Source: Gemmatimonadota bacterium (GTDB taxonomy: Bacteria > Latescibacterota > UBA2968 > UBA8231). Taken from it: a stretch of 64,000 nucleotides of DNA. The position numbers and the translations under genes were made by a program. The DNA is taken from assembly GCA_018672475.1 (NCBI GenBank), contig JABHFS010000004.1, positions 19,805-83,804 of the forward strand, in the 5' to 3' direction. Shown piece by piece: positions 17,315 through 25,837 of the stretch. The number at the start of each line of letters is the position of its first letter. Position 1 is the stretch's first letter. The notes beneath the pieces were generated by a model. That model made no database searches. It had not been told where the DNA came from and was given only the letters and a program-made list of their open reading frames with translations.

Positions 17315-18391
17315 TTATTTGATTAAGGGTAGGGTGCATTTCTGTTCCGCGCTTTGCACCGCGGTATCGACGATCTGTTGGCCGATGCGGCACATACCGA
17401 GCGAGAGCGGCCCCTCAATCGGCTGACCTTCTTCGATACAGTGGATCATATACTGGACCGGGTCCTGAAAAGGTGCCTGCAATACATCGACCGGCCTCAC
17501 CTTACCTTCGGGATTCGCCCGCGTCTGCACGCGAATCGTCTCTTCGTAATCATAAGCGCTGATCGTGCCTTCGCGCCCGACGATAACAAAGCCGCATTTG
17601 GGCTGCGGTTGCAAAGTCCACGGATCGGTGAAGGTGCCCCACCGCGTCTCGAATTTTGACAAGCCCTGCGCATAGCGCACCACGGTGATACTGTGCTCGT
17701 CCACTTCCAGCCCGCTCGGCTGGTCGACTGTGGCCGTCACTTCAATCGGCGCGCGACCGTCCATAAACCAGGTGCCCAAGGTCACGCCATAACCGAGATA
17801 ATCCAGCAGAGAGCCGCCGCCCGAATCTCTCTTATAAAACCAACTCGCCGCCTTGCCCGCTTCGACATCTGCCGCCGTCTTCTCGACCTTATCGGCCACG
17901 TGCCACAACGGCCCGCGGTTGCCATCGTAATAATGCACCTCGAGCACTTCGCCGATCTCACCGTCTGTAATCAATCGCCTAGCGGTGCAATGCGGCGGAT
18001 ACCAGGCTAAAGGCCAGTTGATCACCAATAGCTTGCCCGTGCCCCGCATAGCCACCTGCATTCTGTCGGCTTCGTCGAGCGTGGCGGCAAAGGGTTTCTC
18101 CATAATGATGTGCACGCCGAAGGGCGCGATCTTCTCGGTCCACTCGCCGTGTTCGGCAGTCGCTGGGCACAACAAGACGATATCCGGCTCCGTCTTCTGC
18201 AAGCACTCGCGATAATCGCTAAAAACCCGGCCTGGTGGAATCGAAAAATTCTCGATCGCCGCCTGCATGTGTTCGGGTTGCTCATCGCAAAGACCGACAA
18301 TTTCGACATCCTCGTGCTCAAAAGCCATCCGCAAATTATCGCCCATATGCAGATGGTCGAAGTTGATCGCAGCGACTTTCCACTTGCTCAT
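17315..18391 (-). CDS. Gfo/Idh/MocA family oxidoreductase
   Basis: 358 residues. The N-terminus VAAINFDHLHMGDNLRMAFE lacks a clean GxGxxG: the dinucleotide loop reads NFDHLHMGD, as in a divergent Gfo/Idh subgroup. The downstream IIMEKPFAATLDEADRM carries the conserved EKP, and GGGSLLDYLGYGVTLGTWF matches the C-terminal domain. Its start overlaps the MBL hydrolase stop by 4 nt, and it is followed by the second oxidoreductase. The pair could carry out successive oxidation and reduction of one sugar (inference). Confidence 0.87.
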   Translation of the reverse strand: MSKWKVAAINFDHLHMGDNLRMAFEHEDVEIVGLCDEQPEHMQAAIENFSIPPGRVFSDYRECLQKTEPDIVLLCPATAEHGEWTEKIAPFGVHIIMEKPFAATLDEADRMQVAMRGTGKLLVINWPLAWYPPHCTARRLITDGEIGEVLEVHYYDGNRGPLWHVADKVEKTAADVEAGKAASWFYKRDSGGGSLLDYLGYGVTLGTWFMDGRAPIEVTATVDQPSGLEVDEHSITVVRYAQGLSKFETRWGTFTDPWTLQPQPKCGFVIVGREGTISAYDYEETIRVQTRANPEGKVRPVDVLQAPFQDPVQYMIHCIEEGQPIEGPLSLGMCRIGQQIVDTAVQSAEQKCTLPLIK

Positions 18392-19242
18392 GACGCTAGC
18401 TCCTCGCTGCTCCAGCGTTCGCCGCAGTGCAGCACCCGACTACCTTGGCTGAGCCGCTCGCACTCTCGCGAAAATTCTTCCGGCGACGCAGTGTTGAATT
18501 CGAACATCTCATAGTGACAGGGAATGACCACACGGGCGCCGATCGCTTGCGCCAAATGCGCCGCTTCTTCGCCAAAAAGATTGCCCGCCACTCGCCTCTC
18601 CGGCGCGCGACCATTGATCGGCAATAGCGCGATATCGATCCCCAAGCCCGACAGCCGCTCTTCCATACCCTCGTAGAGCATCGTATCGCCGCTGTGGTAT
18701 ATCGTCCACTCGCCGCAACGGGCGACATACCCCATAAACTTGTGCCGCCCCTCGGCATCGGTCTCCAGTTCCTCGTGCGCCGCCGGCACACCCTCCACCG
18801 CGAATCCTGCCGCCTCATAGTGGCCGCCATCGACCATGCCCACCAACCAGGCCGGATCACAAGCCAAGCGCTCGGCGGCAAAGGCGCGATTCGCCTCTGG
18901 TAGCAGCAATTGCATTTCGGGATTAGCCGCCATCAACGGCAAAAGCGTTTCGGCGTCGAGATGGTCGGTGTGATTGTGCGTCGAAGTAACCAGGTCTACA
19001 CATTGCAACCGCGCTGTGTCGACGGCGATCTCTGTCATACGCACATGCGGCTTGTCCGTAGTAGCGTATTTGACCGTCAGCGAATCGCTGAGATAGGGGT
19101 CGAAGAGCAGGTGACGGCCCTGCCACTGCACCAGGAAACCGCTCTGCCCCAACCACCAAATCGACAAATCCCCACCATCCCGCCGCGATGCGATATCATT
19201 TAATAATACCTGGTCTTTCTGCACCGCCTCGATCAAGGGCAC
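18388..19242 (-). CDS. MBL-fold metallo-hydrolase (UlaG-like)
   Basis: About 284 residues from a GTG at 19242 that overlaps the end of the MetE-like gene by 10 nt. A longer reading to 19332 would overlap far more. The metal motif is STHNHTDHLD (H89, H91, D93, H94), followed by GHYEAAGFAVEGVPAAHEEL and YHSGDTMLYEGM. The layout, with SIWWLGQSGFLVQWQGRHLL at the start, fits the UlaG/lactonase branch of the metallo-beta-lactamase fold. In this operon it may open a sugar lactone made by the Gfo/Idh enzymes (inference). Confidence 0.85.
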   Translation of the reverse strand: MPLIEAVQKDQVLLNDIASRRDGGDLSIWWLGQSGFLVQWQGRHLLFDPYLSDSLTVKYATTDKPHVRMTEIAVDTARLQCVDLVTSTHNHTDHLDAETLLPLMAANPEMQLLLPEANRAFAAERLACDPAWLVGMVDGGHYEAAGFAVEGVPAAHEELETDAEGRHKFMGYVARCGEWTIYHSGDTMLYEGMEERLSGLGIDIALLPINGRAPERRVAGNLFGEEAAHLAQAIGARVVIPCHYEMFEFNTASPEEFSRECERLSQGSRVLHCGERWSSEELAS

Positions 19243-20270
19243 CCGATCTTCTCCCGCACGACTTGCACCCCCGCGACCATATTCTCCAACTTGCGTTTCG
19301 CCGCCCAGCGCGCCGTCTGGCTCAGTCCGCAATCGGGCGCAAAAGAAAGCCGATCAGCCGGCGCGTGCTGCAAACACTGTTCGACCCTGGCGGCGATGTC
19401 TGCGACCGTTTCGATATAGTAGCTCTTGACATCGATAATCCCCACCGCCACGTCGGTCTTCTCTGCGATCTTGCCGATCACCTCCAACTCGGCGTATTCA
19501 CGGCTGGCCATTTCGACATGGATCTCGTCAACGTTCATATCCATAAAGGCTGGGAACATCGGCGCGTAATGGCGCAGGCCCACCGCGTGCCCCTTGAAAT
19601 TGCCAAAGCACAAATGTGTCGACAGATGACACTTGCCCGCGACCGATTCAACCGTGCGGTTGAAGATCTCGACAAAGCGTGCCGGGTCTTCGCGGTGCGC
19701 ATAACAACTCATCGACGGCTCGTCGACCGTCAGCTCAGTACAGCCCGCTGCAACCAAGGCCTCTAGCTCTCTGCGCACCATCGGCAATAGCGCCTCGGTC
19801 ACCGCCCAACGATCCCGATACTGATCATTGGGCAACAGCCGCCCGCTCAACGTATACGGCCCCGGCACACTGGCTTTGAGCGTCGGCCCGTCCGGCGCTA
19901 GCCTTTTGAGCCGCTCGAACTCCTCGACTGCGCCCAAGCCGCGCGAGGCCACCAATTCCCCAGTTATCTCGTGACGTCCGCGCTGGTCGTGCGCCGGCGG
20001 GCCAAAGCGCCTCGGCGGTGCCGATTCGAGATCGATACCCTCGATATAACCGTAGAACGAAAGATTGAAATCAAAACGCGTCTGCTCGCCGTCAGTAACC
20101 ACGTCGAGCCCCGAGCGTACCTGGTCACCAAGTGCGGCGACGACCGCGTCGTCTTGCATCTCGGCGATATCGTCTGGGCCAAAGGCGTCTAAATGCGCCG
20201 AGGCGTGTTCGAGCCAACTCGGGAAGGGATAGGAACCAATAACAGTCGTGCGCAACGGTCGTTCTTTCAT
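19233..20270 (-). CDS. Cobalamin-independent methionine synthase-like (MetE C-terminal domain) protein
   Basis: 345 residues, the size of the catalytic MetE C-terminal barrel alone. It starts LRTTVIGSYPFPSWLEHA, and the zinc ligands are visible: H219-x-C221 (THLCFGN), E253 (DEIHVEMA) and C314 (FAPDCGLSQTAR). The substrate-side motif TVDEPSMS is present. Short MetE-like proteins transfer methyl groups or act on thiol compounds other than full methionine synthesis. It overlaps the ROK gene by 4 nt and sits among sugar-metabolism genes, an odd context that suggests methyl or thiol removal from a modified substrate. Confidence 0.87.
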   Translation of the reverse strand: MKERPLRTTVIGSYPFPSWLEHASAHLDAFGPDDIAEMQDDAVVAALGDQVRSGLDVVTDGEQTRFDFNLSFYGYIEGIDLESAPPRRFGPPAHDQRGRHEITGELVASRGLGAVEEFERLKRLAPDGPTLKASVPGPYTLSGRLLPNDQYRDRWAVTEALLPMVRRELEALVAAGCTELTVDEPSMSCYAHREDPARFVEIFNRTVESVAGKCHLSTHLCFGNFKGHAVGLRHYAPMFPAFMDMNVDEIHVEMASREYAELEVIGKIAEKTDVAVGIIDVKSYYIETVADIAARVEQCLQHAPADRLSFAPDCGLSQTARWAAKRKLENMVAGVQVVREKIGCP

Positions 20271-21247
20271 GATTTATCTCCATCCGTCTTTTCCCAAGCC
20301 AATGCCGCCGAACCCAAAACTCCCGCGTGATTGCGCAGTTTGGAAAGCACGACCGGCACGCCCTCGCCCACCGGGTGACGGAACAAATGTTCGTTAACGT
20401 GTTGTTGCAATGGTGCGAGAAAATGCTCGGCCGCGTTTGTCGCTCCACCGCTCAAAATAATCCGCTCCGGCGCATAGACATGCGCCGCGCTCACCAGCAG
20501 CCAGCCCAGATTGCGGGTCCAGTGTTGCAACTCGTCGACACAGAGCCGGTCCTTGCGTGCGACGCCGCGGATCACCGCCTTGAAATCGATCGAATTAGCA
20601 TCTTTGAAATACGCGTCGCTCAACACCGAGGGAATACCGCGCGAAAGCCCATCCCTGACTTGATTCGCCAGCGCCGTGGCCGAGCACATCATATCCGCGG
20701 TGCCACGCGCGTTGGTGATGCACAACCGGCCACCATTGGCCTGCATAACTATATGGCTCATCTGCGTCCCGAACTGCAGGTGCGGATCACGCAGAATTTT
20801 ACCGTCGAGCAAGACCCCAGAGCCGACCCCGGTACCCAGTGTAATCGACACCGCCCAGTCCTGGTCTTGCGCCAGGCCGTAATGGCGTTCGGCATAAATC
20901 GAGATCCGTCCGTCGTTGTCGGCTATAACCGGTACGCCAGTAGCCTTGGCCAACCGCTTAACAATCGGATAGCCTTCGAGCCCCTTGAGTTTGCCCGGCA
21001 AATACACCACACCGACCTCCGGGTCCACCGCACCGGGAAAACCCAGCCCGATCGCCTGCGGCTTGCCGCCCAATTTCTCGGATATTCTCGCGACCTCCCC
21101 CCTGAGCGTCTTGAGCAAGTTCCCCATGCCCAGCGCAAAACCCGACGGATTAATACCCGGCGCCATCATCTTGCCTCTTCGGGTCACCGCGCCGCTCTTG
21201 AGCCGGGTCCCGCCCACATCAAAACCGATCACATAATCCTTCATCAA
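20267..21247 (-). CDS. ROK-family protein (sugar kinase-like) without the zinc motif
   Basis: 326 residues. The ROK opening VIGFDVGGTRLKSGAVTRRG supplies the ATP phosphate-binding loop. DNDGRISIYAERHYGLAQDQ and VSITLGTGVGSGVLLDGKIL match the catalytic region. The usual zinc motif CxCGxxGCxE is replaced by GRLCITNARGTADMMCSATA, with only one Cys in place. ROK kinases with changed zinc sites exist, but activity cannot be assumed. It starts 13 nt after the SDR stop in the same operon. The likely role is phosphorylation of a sugar produced by the operon. Confidence 0.85.
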   Translation of the reverse strand: MMKDYVIGFDVGGTRLKSGAVTRRGKMMAPGINPSGFALGMGNLLKTLRGEVARISEKLGGKPQAIGLGFPGAVDPEVGVVYLPGKLKGLEGYPIVKRLAKATGVPVIADNDGRISIYAERHYGLAQDQDWAVSITLGTGVGSGVLLDGKILRDPHLQFGTQMSHIVMQANGGRLCITNARGTADMMCSATALANQVRDGLSRGIPSVLSDAYFKDANSIDFKAVIRGVARKDRLCVDELQHWTRNLGWLLVSAAHVYAPERIILSGGATNAAEHFLAPLQQHVNEHLFRHPVGEGVPVVLSKLRNHAGVLGSAALAWEKTDGDKS

Positions 21248-21260
21248 AGTGCTCCTCTCA

Positions 21261-22043
21261 TCAGCTCACACACCAACCCGCATCAACCGACACCACATCG
21301 CCAGTAATCGCCCGCGCCGCGTCTCCCAACAGAAAGACCGCCATGCCCGCCACGTCTTCGGCCGTCATCATCGCCGCCAAAGGCTGCTTTTTTCGCATAA
21401 ACGCCATAATCTCCGCGTCCTCTCCCGCCCGCTTGCTCATCGGCGTCTCGACCAAAGCCGGCGCGATCGCATTGACACGTATCTTATGCGGCGCGTAATA
21501 GGCCGCCGCCGCCTTGCTCATCGATACGATCGCCCCCTTGCTCGCCGCATAGGCATGTGCAGAAAAAAAATTGCGCTCCGGCGAAAAAGCCAACACACTC
21601 GCCATATTGAGTATCGCCCCGCGTATCCCTTTGGCGTTTTCCTCTTGCTCCATCATTTGGCCCAGCACGGCGCGACACATCAGGAACATGCTCTTCAGAT
21701 TCGCGTCCAATGTCGTATCCCACCCCTCCTCCGTGCACTCGTGCAACGGCCCGTCGCCGAATTTTCGCCCGCTGATCCCCGCGACATTAAACAGTCCGTC
21801 GATCCGTCCCCACTGCTCGACACACGCTCCCACCGCCGCCGCGACTTCTTCACCCTTCGTCAAATCCGCCGCCCTATAGCCCCCGCTTTCCCCCAGCTTA
21901 TCCGCTAAGCCCCGGCAATTCTCCTCCGTCCGCGATACGACAAAGACCCGCGCGCCCTCCTCCACCGCCTGCAACGCCGTAGCCTCCGCAATACCAGTGG
22001 ACCCAGTAATCAAACAAACCTTATGCTCCAGATTACCCGCCAT
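21261..22043 (-). CDS. Short-chain dehydrogenase/reductase (SDR)
   Basis: 260 residues from ATG 22043, which has GGGGG 5 nt upstream; a longer frame to 22181 has no family signal. The active site is visible as Y-x-x-x-K in AHAYAASKGAIVSM, with the Ser in LNMASVLAF and LFNVAGISG as the NAG-type motif. The nucleotide loop reads LITGSTGIAEATALQA: one residue shorter than TGxxxGIG, and the last Gly is Ala. It leads the operon SDR-ROK-MetE-MBL-Gfo/Idh-Gfo/Idh, with structured element B about 290 nt upstream. Confidence 0.87.
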   Translation of the reverse strand: MAGNLEHKVCLITGSTGIAEATALQAVEEGARVFVVSRTEENCRGLADKLGESGGYRAADLTKGEEVAAAVGACVEQWGRIDGLFNVAGISGRKFGDGPLHECTEEGWDTTLDANLKSMFLMCRAVLGQMMEQEENAKGIRGAILNMASVLAFSPERNFFSAHAYAASKGAIVSMSKAAAAYYAPHKIRVNAIAPALVETPMSKRAGEDAEIMAFMRKKQPLAAMMTAEDVAGMAVFLLGDAARAITGDVVSVDAGWCVS

Positions 22044-22328
22044 TGCATCCCCCGATCGTCCCTTGCGCACACTTACTGCCGTCGGTGCAAGTAGCATCAG
22101 AGAAATCCACAGCGCCAAGGTCGGCCCTGTGCAGAGCCGGCATAACATGCGCATTATCCTCCCGCCAACGATTCCAAACATCGGTCTCGTCGTGCAGGTT
22201 TTTCAGGTGTCCATCATTGACCATTTGTCATCCTATCGAGACCAGACAAACCACTATCTTCCTTTCTTAGCCGGCGGAAAATTATCACGAAATATTTTCC
22301 CCACTATTCCACCCCATAAGTTGGCCAA

Positions 22329-22478
22329 GGCGTCGAGGGGGGTGAGCCGCAAGATCTTTTTCTGGGCAGCGAGGGAAAAAGGGCTTGGTCGGGCTGTGCG
22401 GTGGGAATGGGCGCGAAGGCGCCCCGAGGGGCGACGGCCCGGGAGACTGAAAAAACGGCAGACTCACCTCCCGACGCC
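22329..22478. ncRNA. Structured intergenic element, copy B (candidate ncRNA or hairpin DNA)
   Basis: A 150-nt imperfect palindrome in the 448-base gap 22044-22491. The outer arms start GGCGTCG and end CGACGCC. An inner UUUUUC/GAAAAA pairing is present. GGGCU (22381-22385) faces GGCCC (22436-22440). The apical hairpin GGGCGC-GAAG-GCGCCC is at 22409-22424. The core matches copy A (AAAAGGGCYTGGTYGGG and GGGCGACGGCCC), while arms and apical stem differ by compensating changes. It lies 13 nt after the SIS gene stop and upstream of the SDR operon on the minus strand. Confidence 0.55.
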
Positions 22479-22491
22479 GACCCCACCTCAC

Positions 22492-23262
22492 CTATTCGTA
22501 CAAATGCTTCAAACTCTTCCGATACCCCTCATAAAACCGATCCAACTGCTCATCTGCACTCACATTCCCGACAAACTGGTGGCTCGGCAACAACTCCGGC
22601 TTCACCCCGCGCGCCAACAACCGCTCCGCCACCTCACAACGCAACATGTTCATCATCATCGACCCCGTCACCGTCGACACCGGCCCCGTCCGCCACTCCA
22701 AGCCGTCTAACTCCAACACGCAATCCCCCGGCGGGCACTGATTGTCCAGGATCACATCGGCCAGATCCATCAGTTTCTTGCCCGACGAATGCGCCGGCGG
22801 CGACTGATCGCCGTGCGGCTTTGACAACATCGCGATCACCGGCAACCCCCGTTCCTTGGCGCCCATCGCCATTTCGACGATCAGCGGCCGGATACCGCTG
22901 GTTGAAATTAAAATAAATGCGTCGTGCGGCCCAAACTTAAAGCCGTTGAGGATCTCTTCGGCATAACCCTCGTACTTTTCCAGAAAGAGTGGCCCGCGCA
23001 GGCCATTGGTCCCTACGATCGAGGCGTGCGTCGACACCGCTAATTCGACCAACGCGAAAAAGCCGACATAACACCCTTGGCGCGGCGTCATCTCCTCGCA
23101 CATCATGCGTGAATGCCCCGCGCCGAACAGAAAGACCAAGCCGCCATTGGCAATGCTGTTGCTGCATATCTCGGCGGCCTTGTCGATATTCTCCATTTGC
23201 GTATCGCGCAGATTTTGCAATAACTCTACCGTCTGCGTGTAATAGTCTTCAGCAGCGCTCAT
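22492..23262 (-). CDS. SIS-domain protein (UPF0309-like)
   Basis: 256 residues. The sugar isomerase (SIS) fold is shown by NGGLVFLFGAGHSRMMCEEM, DAFILISTSGIRPLIVEMAM and RGLPVIAMLSKPH. The arrangement, with a SVTGSMMMNMLRCEVAERLL helix and a DQFYEGY-type end (EQLDRFYEGYRKSLKHLYE), fits the UPF0309 group of phosphosugar-binding proteins. It may isomerise or sense a phosphosugar. It is probably the first transcript of the cluster whose downstream part begins with the SDR after element B. Confidence 0.85.
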   Translation of the reverse strand: MSAAEDYYTQTVELLQNLRDTQMENIDKAAEICSNSIANGGLVFLFGAGHSRMMCEEMTPRQGCYVGFFALVELAVSTHASIVGTNGLRGPLFLEKYEGYAEEILNGFKFGPHDAFILISTSGIRPLIVEMAMGAKERGLPVIAMLSKPHGDQSPPAHSSGKKLMDLADVILDNQCPPGDCVLELDGLEWRTGPVSTVTGSMMMNMLRCEVAERLLARGVKPELLPSHQFVGNVSADEQLDRFYEGYRKSLKHLYE

Positions 23263-23329
23263 ATCTATTCCTTTAATATATTCTGTCGAGAAAATGGAAG
23301 TCGGAAACTACGGAGCAGTCGCGGGGCCG

Positions 23330-23601
23330 TCAAGAAAGGAAACGCCGCACCAAGACCAAACAAGGTCCGGGTGTAGATCGATACCGGATCGCCTGCAAAC
23401 AGGTGACTGAGGCTAGACGTGTCCCGTGGATGCGGGAGACAACAAATGCGACATCGCCTCGGCAAACACTTCATCTTGGAGTCCGCGTCGCGTCAAAGAA
23501 ATACAGCACCGACTCAGCAAACGACGCGTGCACCAACCGCGCCAATGTGGTCTTGCCGTCGCCCGATACAGAATTTATCGGACCACAAAGAGTTTACTCA
23601 T
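23330..23601 (-). pseudogene. P-loop NTPase, frameshifted remnant
   Basis: An ATG at 23601 overlaps the stop of the secreted-protein gene by 8 nt (ATGAGTAA) and gives MSKLFVV. A shift of frame continues PINSVSGDGKTTLARLVHASF AESVLYFFDATRT, whose GDGKTT looks like a Walker A motif. Further shifts give EVFAEAMSHLLSPA. At least two indels break it. It was probably the last gene of the aldo/keto-reductase operon. It fills the gap between the SIS gene and 23594. Confidence 0.45.
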
Positions 23602-24625
23602 CGCCAGACGCTTTTTGCGTGCCGCTCGCCACCAACGACGGCGCCAAGGTCTCTCCCATCAACCGATGCACCCGTGCATCCTCCGCATCCCATACCGAAC
23701 CGATCCCGTGCTCGACCGTCCCGATCCCATCCCCGTCGCGCAGAAGTGCCAGGCGGTCGTTCATCTGCCGACGGAAATCCCCGTCGGCGCGCAATTCCGG
23801 CGCCAACGCTATGGTATGGACTACCGCCAAAGCGTGCTGTGGCTCGCGCGCCTCGAAGGGCAACTCGGCCGTCGCATGCCAAGCGCACATCGCATGCGTG
23901 ATCGGCGCAAAAGTGTACTGGCGCCATTCTTGCGCTTGCCCCAACCTCGTCCAATCCACACCATAGGCGGCGGCCACCGGCAACCCTCGACTTTCCAGCC
24001 CGGCATAACCACTATAGCCAATAGCCAACTCGCACTCGGGATAACGCCTCTTGGCCGCGTCAAAATACATTTGAAATATTAGCGCAAACTGCCGGCAACG
24101 AAAGGCGATATATCCCGCTTGGTTCGCGAGGTCCACATGCCAGATCGCCGCCAACGCCCGGTCAGCTTCTGTAATCGGATACTTATCGGGGTCGAGAATA
24201 TCGTGTTCGAGGTTCCAGGCGATACCATGGCAAGGCGCGCGCAGGTTTTTCATATAGTCCTGGAAAAAATAACCGGGCTCATCCGCACTGCGCCAGGCGA
24301 GAATTATCCCACCCAAATCGCGGCCGAAAAGCCCGGCGTTCCAACGCTGTTCGGTCGTCCGCACGACACGAATCCCCAGCGCTTCGATCTCGGCGATATA
24401 ATCGCGATGCCCGAAGTCGCCCGTGTGATCCTGCGGCACACCCACATGGGTTATACCGCCCGCCCTAAGATCATGCAACCCGAGCGGCGGCCCCCCCTTC
24501 CCCTCGGCATCCAGCCCCGCGCGATAGCCGTGCCAATTGAAGACCATAGTCGCGACTGGACTCGGCTCACGCCCCGCTAAAGCGACTAATATCGCCAACC
24601 CGGCAGCGGCTAAGAATTGGCCCAT
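23594..24625 (-). CDS. Secreted protein of unknown function
   Basis: 343 residues. The N-terminus MGQFLAAAGLAILVALAGRE looks like a weak signal peptide or anchor. The rest has the rhythm of a TIM-barrel glycoside-hydrolase-like protein (GGITHVGVPQDHTGDFGHRD, GIRVVRTTEQRWNAG, GGIILAWRSADEPG, YPECELAIGYSGYAG, THAMCAWHATAELPFE). I do not recognise a family. The DEP and E residues at strand ends could be catalytic, but this is only a guess. It follows the aldo/keto reductase by 8 nt, so the two are co-transcribed. Confidence 0.6.
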   Translation of the reverse strand: MGQFLAAAGLAILVALAGREPSPVATMVFNWHGYRAGLDAEGKGGPPLGLHDLRAGGITHVGVPQDHTGDFGHRDYIAEIEALGIRVVRTTEQRWNAGLFGRDLGGIILAWRSADEPGYFFQDYMKNLRAPCHGIAWNLEHDILDPDKYPITEADRALAAIWHVDLANQAGYIAFRCRQFALIFQMYFDAAKRRYPECELAIGYSGYAGLESRGLPVAAAYGVDWTRLGQAQEWRQYTFAPITHAMCAWHATAELPFEAREPQHALAVVHTIALAPELRADGDFRRQMNDRLALLRDGDGIGTVEHGIGSVWDAEDARVHRLMGETLAPSLVASGTQKASGDE

Positions 24626-24633
24626 ACTACACG

Positions 24634-25572
24634 CTAAAGCCCCGCGGCCTTAAAATCTTCAATCGTCGCATCCGCAACGCTGGCCATCGCCGCCGCAACA
24701 TTCTTCTCCAATTGCTCGATATTCAGCGAACCCACCGGATTGCCGTGGATCCTTTCCTCCCGCAGACAAAACTGCATGGTCAATTCCAGCATCTCGATCC
24801 CCTGCTCTTCGCACCACAGGCGCATCGCCTCGGCCCGCTCCTGGTCTTCACCCCATTTCTCGCGCGGAACAAAACTTTCCACCGGGGTCCCCGTCAGCCA
24901 ACCGCGCATAATCGACCAGCCATTAAGCACGCCCAAATCCGCCGCCTTCGCCGCCGGCAGAATATCGTCGGCCGCGCTCTGGCGCAGCAAATTGTAGTCG
25001 CTGAAGCACAGCAGCGCGTCGGTGCGGCCCGACTCGATATGCGTCAAATGAAATTCGTGCGGGTTCATGCCATAGCCGATAAAGTCAACCAGACCGCGCT
25101 CACGGGCGGTTTCCAACCCCTCTAGGACACCGCCCGACACCAAGGTCGGTTCGATCTCCGGCGGATCGTGCACAAAGAGCACGTCGAATTTTTCGATGCC
25201 TAAAATCCCCAACTGGTCTTCCACGTCGGCCAAGGCATGCGCCGCCGAATAATCGGGCCGCCCTTCGCCATAACCGCCCCACTCGGCCCCGCTGTGGCAA
25301 CAGACCCGCCCGCTGAGGATCACCTCGTTGCGGGCGATCACCCCTTCTTTAAGCGCACGGGCTAGCTTAGCCAACGAATTGCCATAACAGCGGGCACAAT
25401 CGAAATGGTTGACGCCCAAATCGACCGCCCGACGCATAAGCGCCATCGCCCCTTCGTTGGTCACCGGACCAAAGTTGTCGCCGAACCCCTGGGTGCCAAA
25501 GGGGACCACCGGGATCGAGAGCTCGGTTTTGCCCCAGCGACGGCGAGGGCAGCAATTATTTTCTATCAACAT
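24634..25572 (-). CDS. Aldo/keto reductase
   Basis: 312 residues from ATG 25572, which has AAAGGAG 6 nt upstream. The fold is seen in LSIPVVPFGTQGFGDNFG, VDLGVNHFDCARCYGNSLAK (catalytic Asp and Tyr), and FDVLFVHDPPEIEPTLVSGG (the His position of the tetrad). VDFIGYGMNPHEFHLTHIES is the strand that normally packs against the nicotinamide. It reduces aldehydes or ketones of sugars with NADPH. The CCPRRRWGKTEL start and C...C residues do not make a ferredoxin motif. It heads an operon with the secreted protein and the broken P-loop gene. Confidence 0.88.
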   Translation of the reverse strand: MLIENNCCPRRRWGKTELSIPVVPFGTQGFGDNFGPVTNEGAMALMRRAVDLGVNHFDCARCYGNSLAKLARALKEGVIARNEVILSGRVCCHSGAEWGGYGEGRPDYSAAHALADVEDQLGILGIEKFDVLFVHDPPEIEPTLVSGGVLEGLETARERGLVDFIGYGMNPHEFHLTHIESGRTDALLCFSDYNLLRQSAADDILPAAKAADLGVLNGWSIMRGWLTGTPVESFVPREKWGEDQERAEAMRLWCEEQGIEMLELTMQFCLREERIHGNPVGSLNIEQLEKNVAAAMASVADATIEDFKAAGL

Positions 25573-25675
25573 AACGTCTCCTTTTTGGGCCTGATAATAC
25601 ATTTAAAGGCAAGGCTCGGCAAGCAGCAGAAAAACCCGCTTCACAAAGCGCTAGAGCGTTCTTAACTTTGTATTC

Positions 25676-25837
25676 ATGTCTTTATTCAGCGACTTATTCT
25701 CCGCCCGTCGTCGATCCAACCCGCGCATCGCCGTCGATTGGATGGTCGATCTAGCGGTCCCCAATACCGACCCGCAAGACCCGCTCGCCGACCCCGCTCA
25801 GGTCGGTTTTTGCGCGACTATCCTCACGACGGCCTGA
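25676..25837 (+). CDS. Possible small protein, 53 residues
   Basis: MSLFSDLFSARRRSNPRIAV continues DWMVDLAVPNTDPQDPLADP and stops at 25835-25837, overlapping the end of the convergent methyltransferase gene. No ribosome site is clear. It may be the 5' part of a lost gene rather than a working small gene. Function unknown. Confidence 0.3.
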   Translation: MSLFSDLFSARRRSNPRIAVDWMVDLAVPNTDPQDPLADPAQVGFCATILTTA

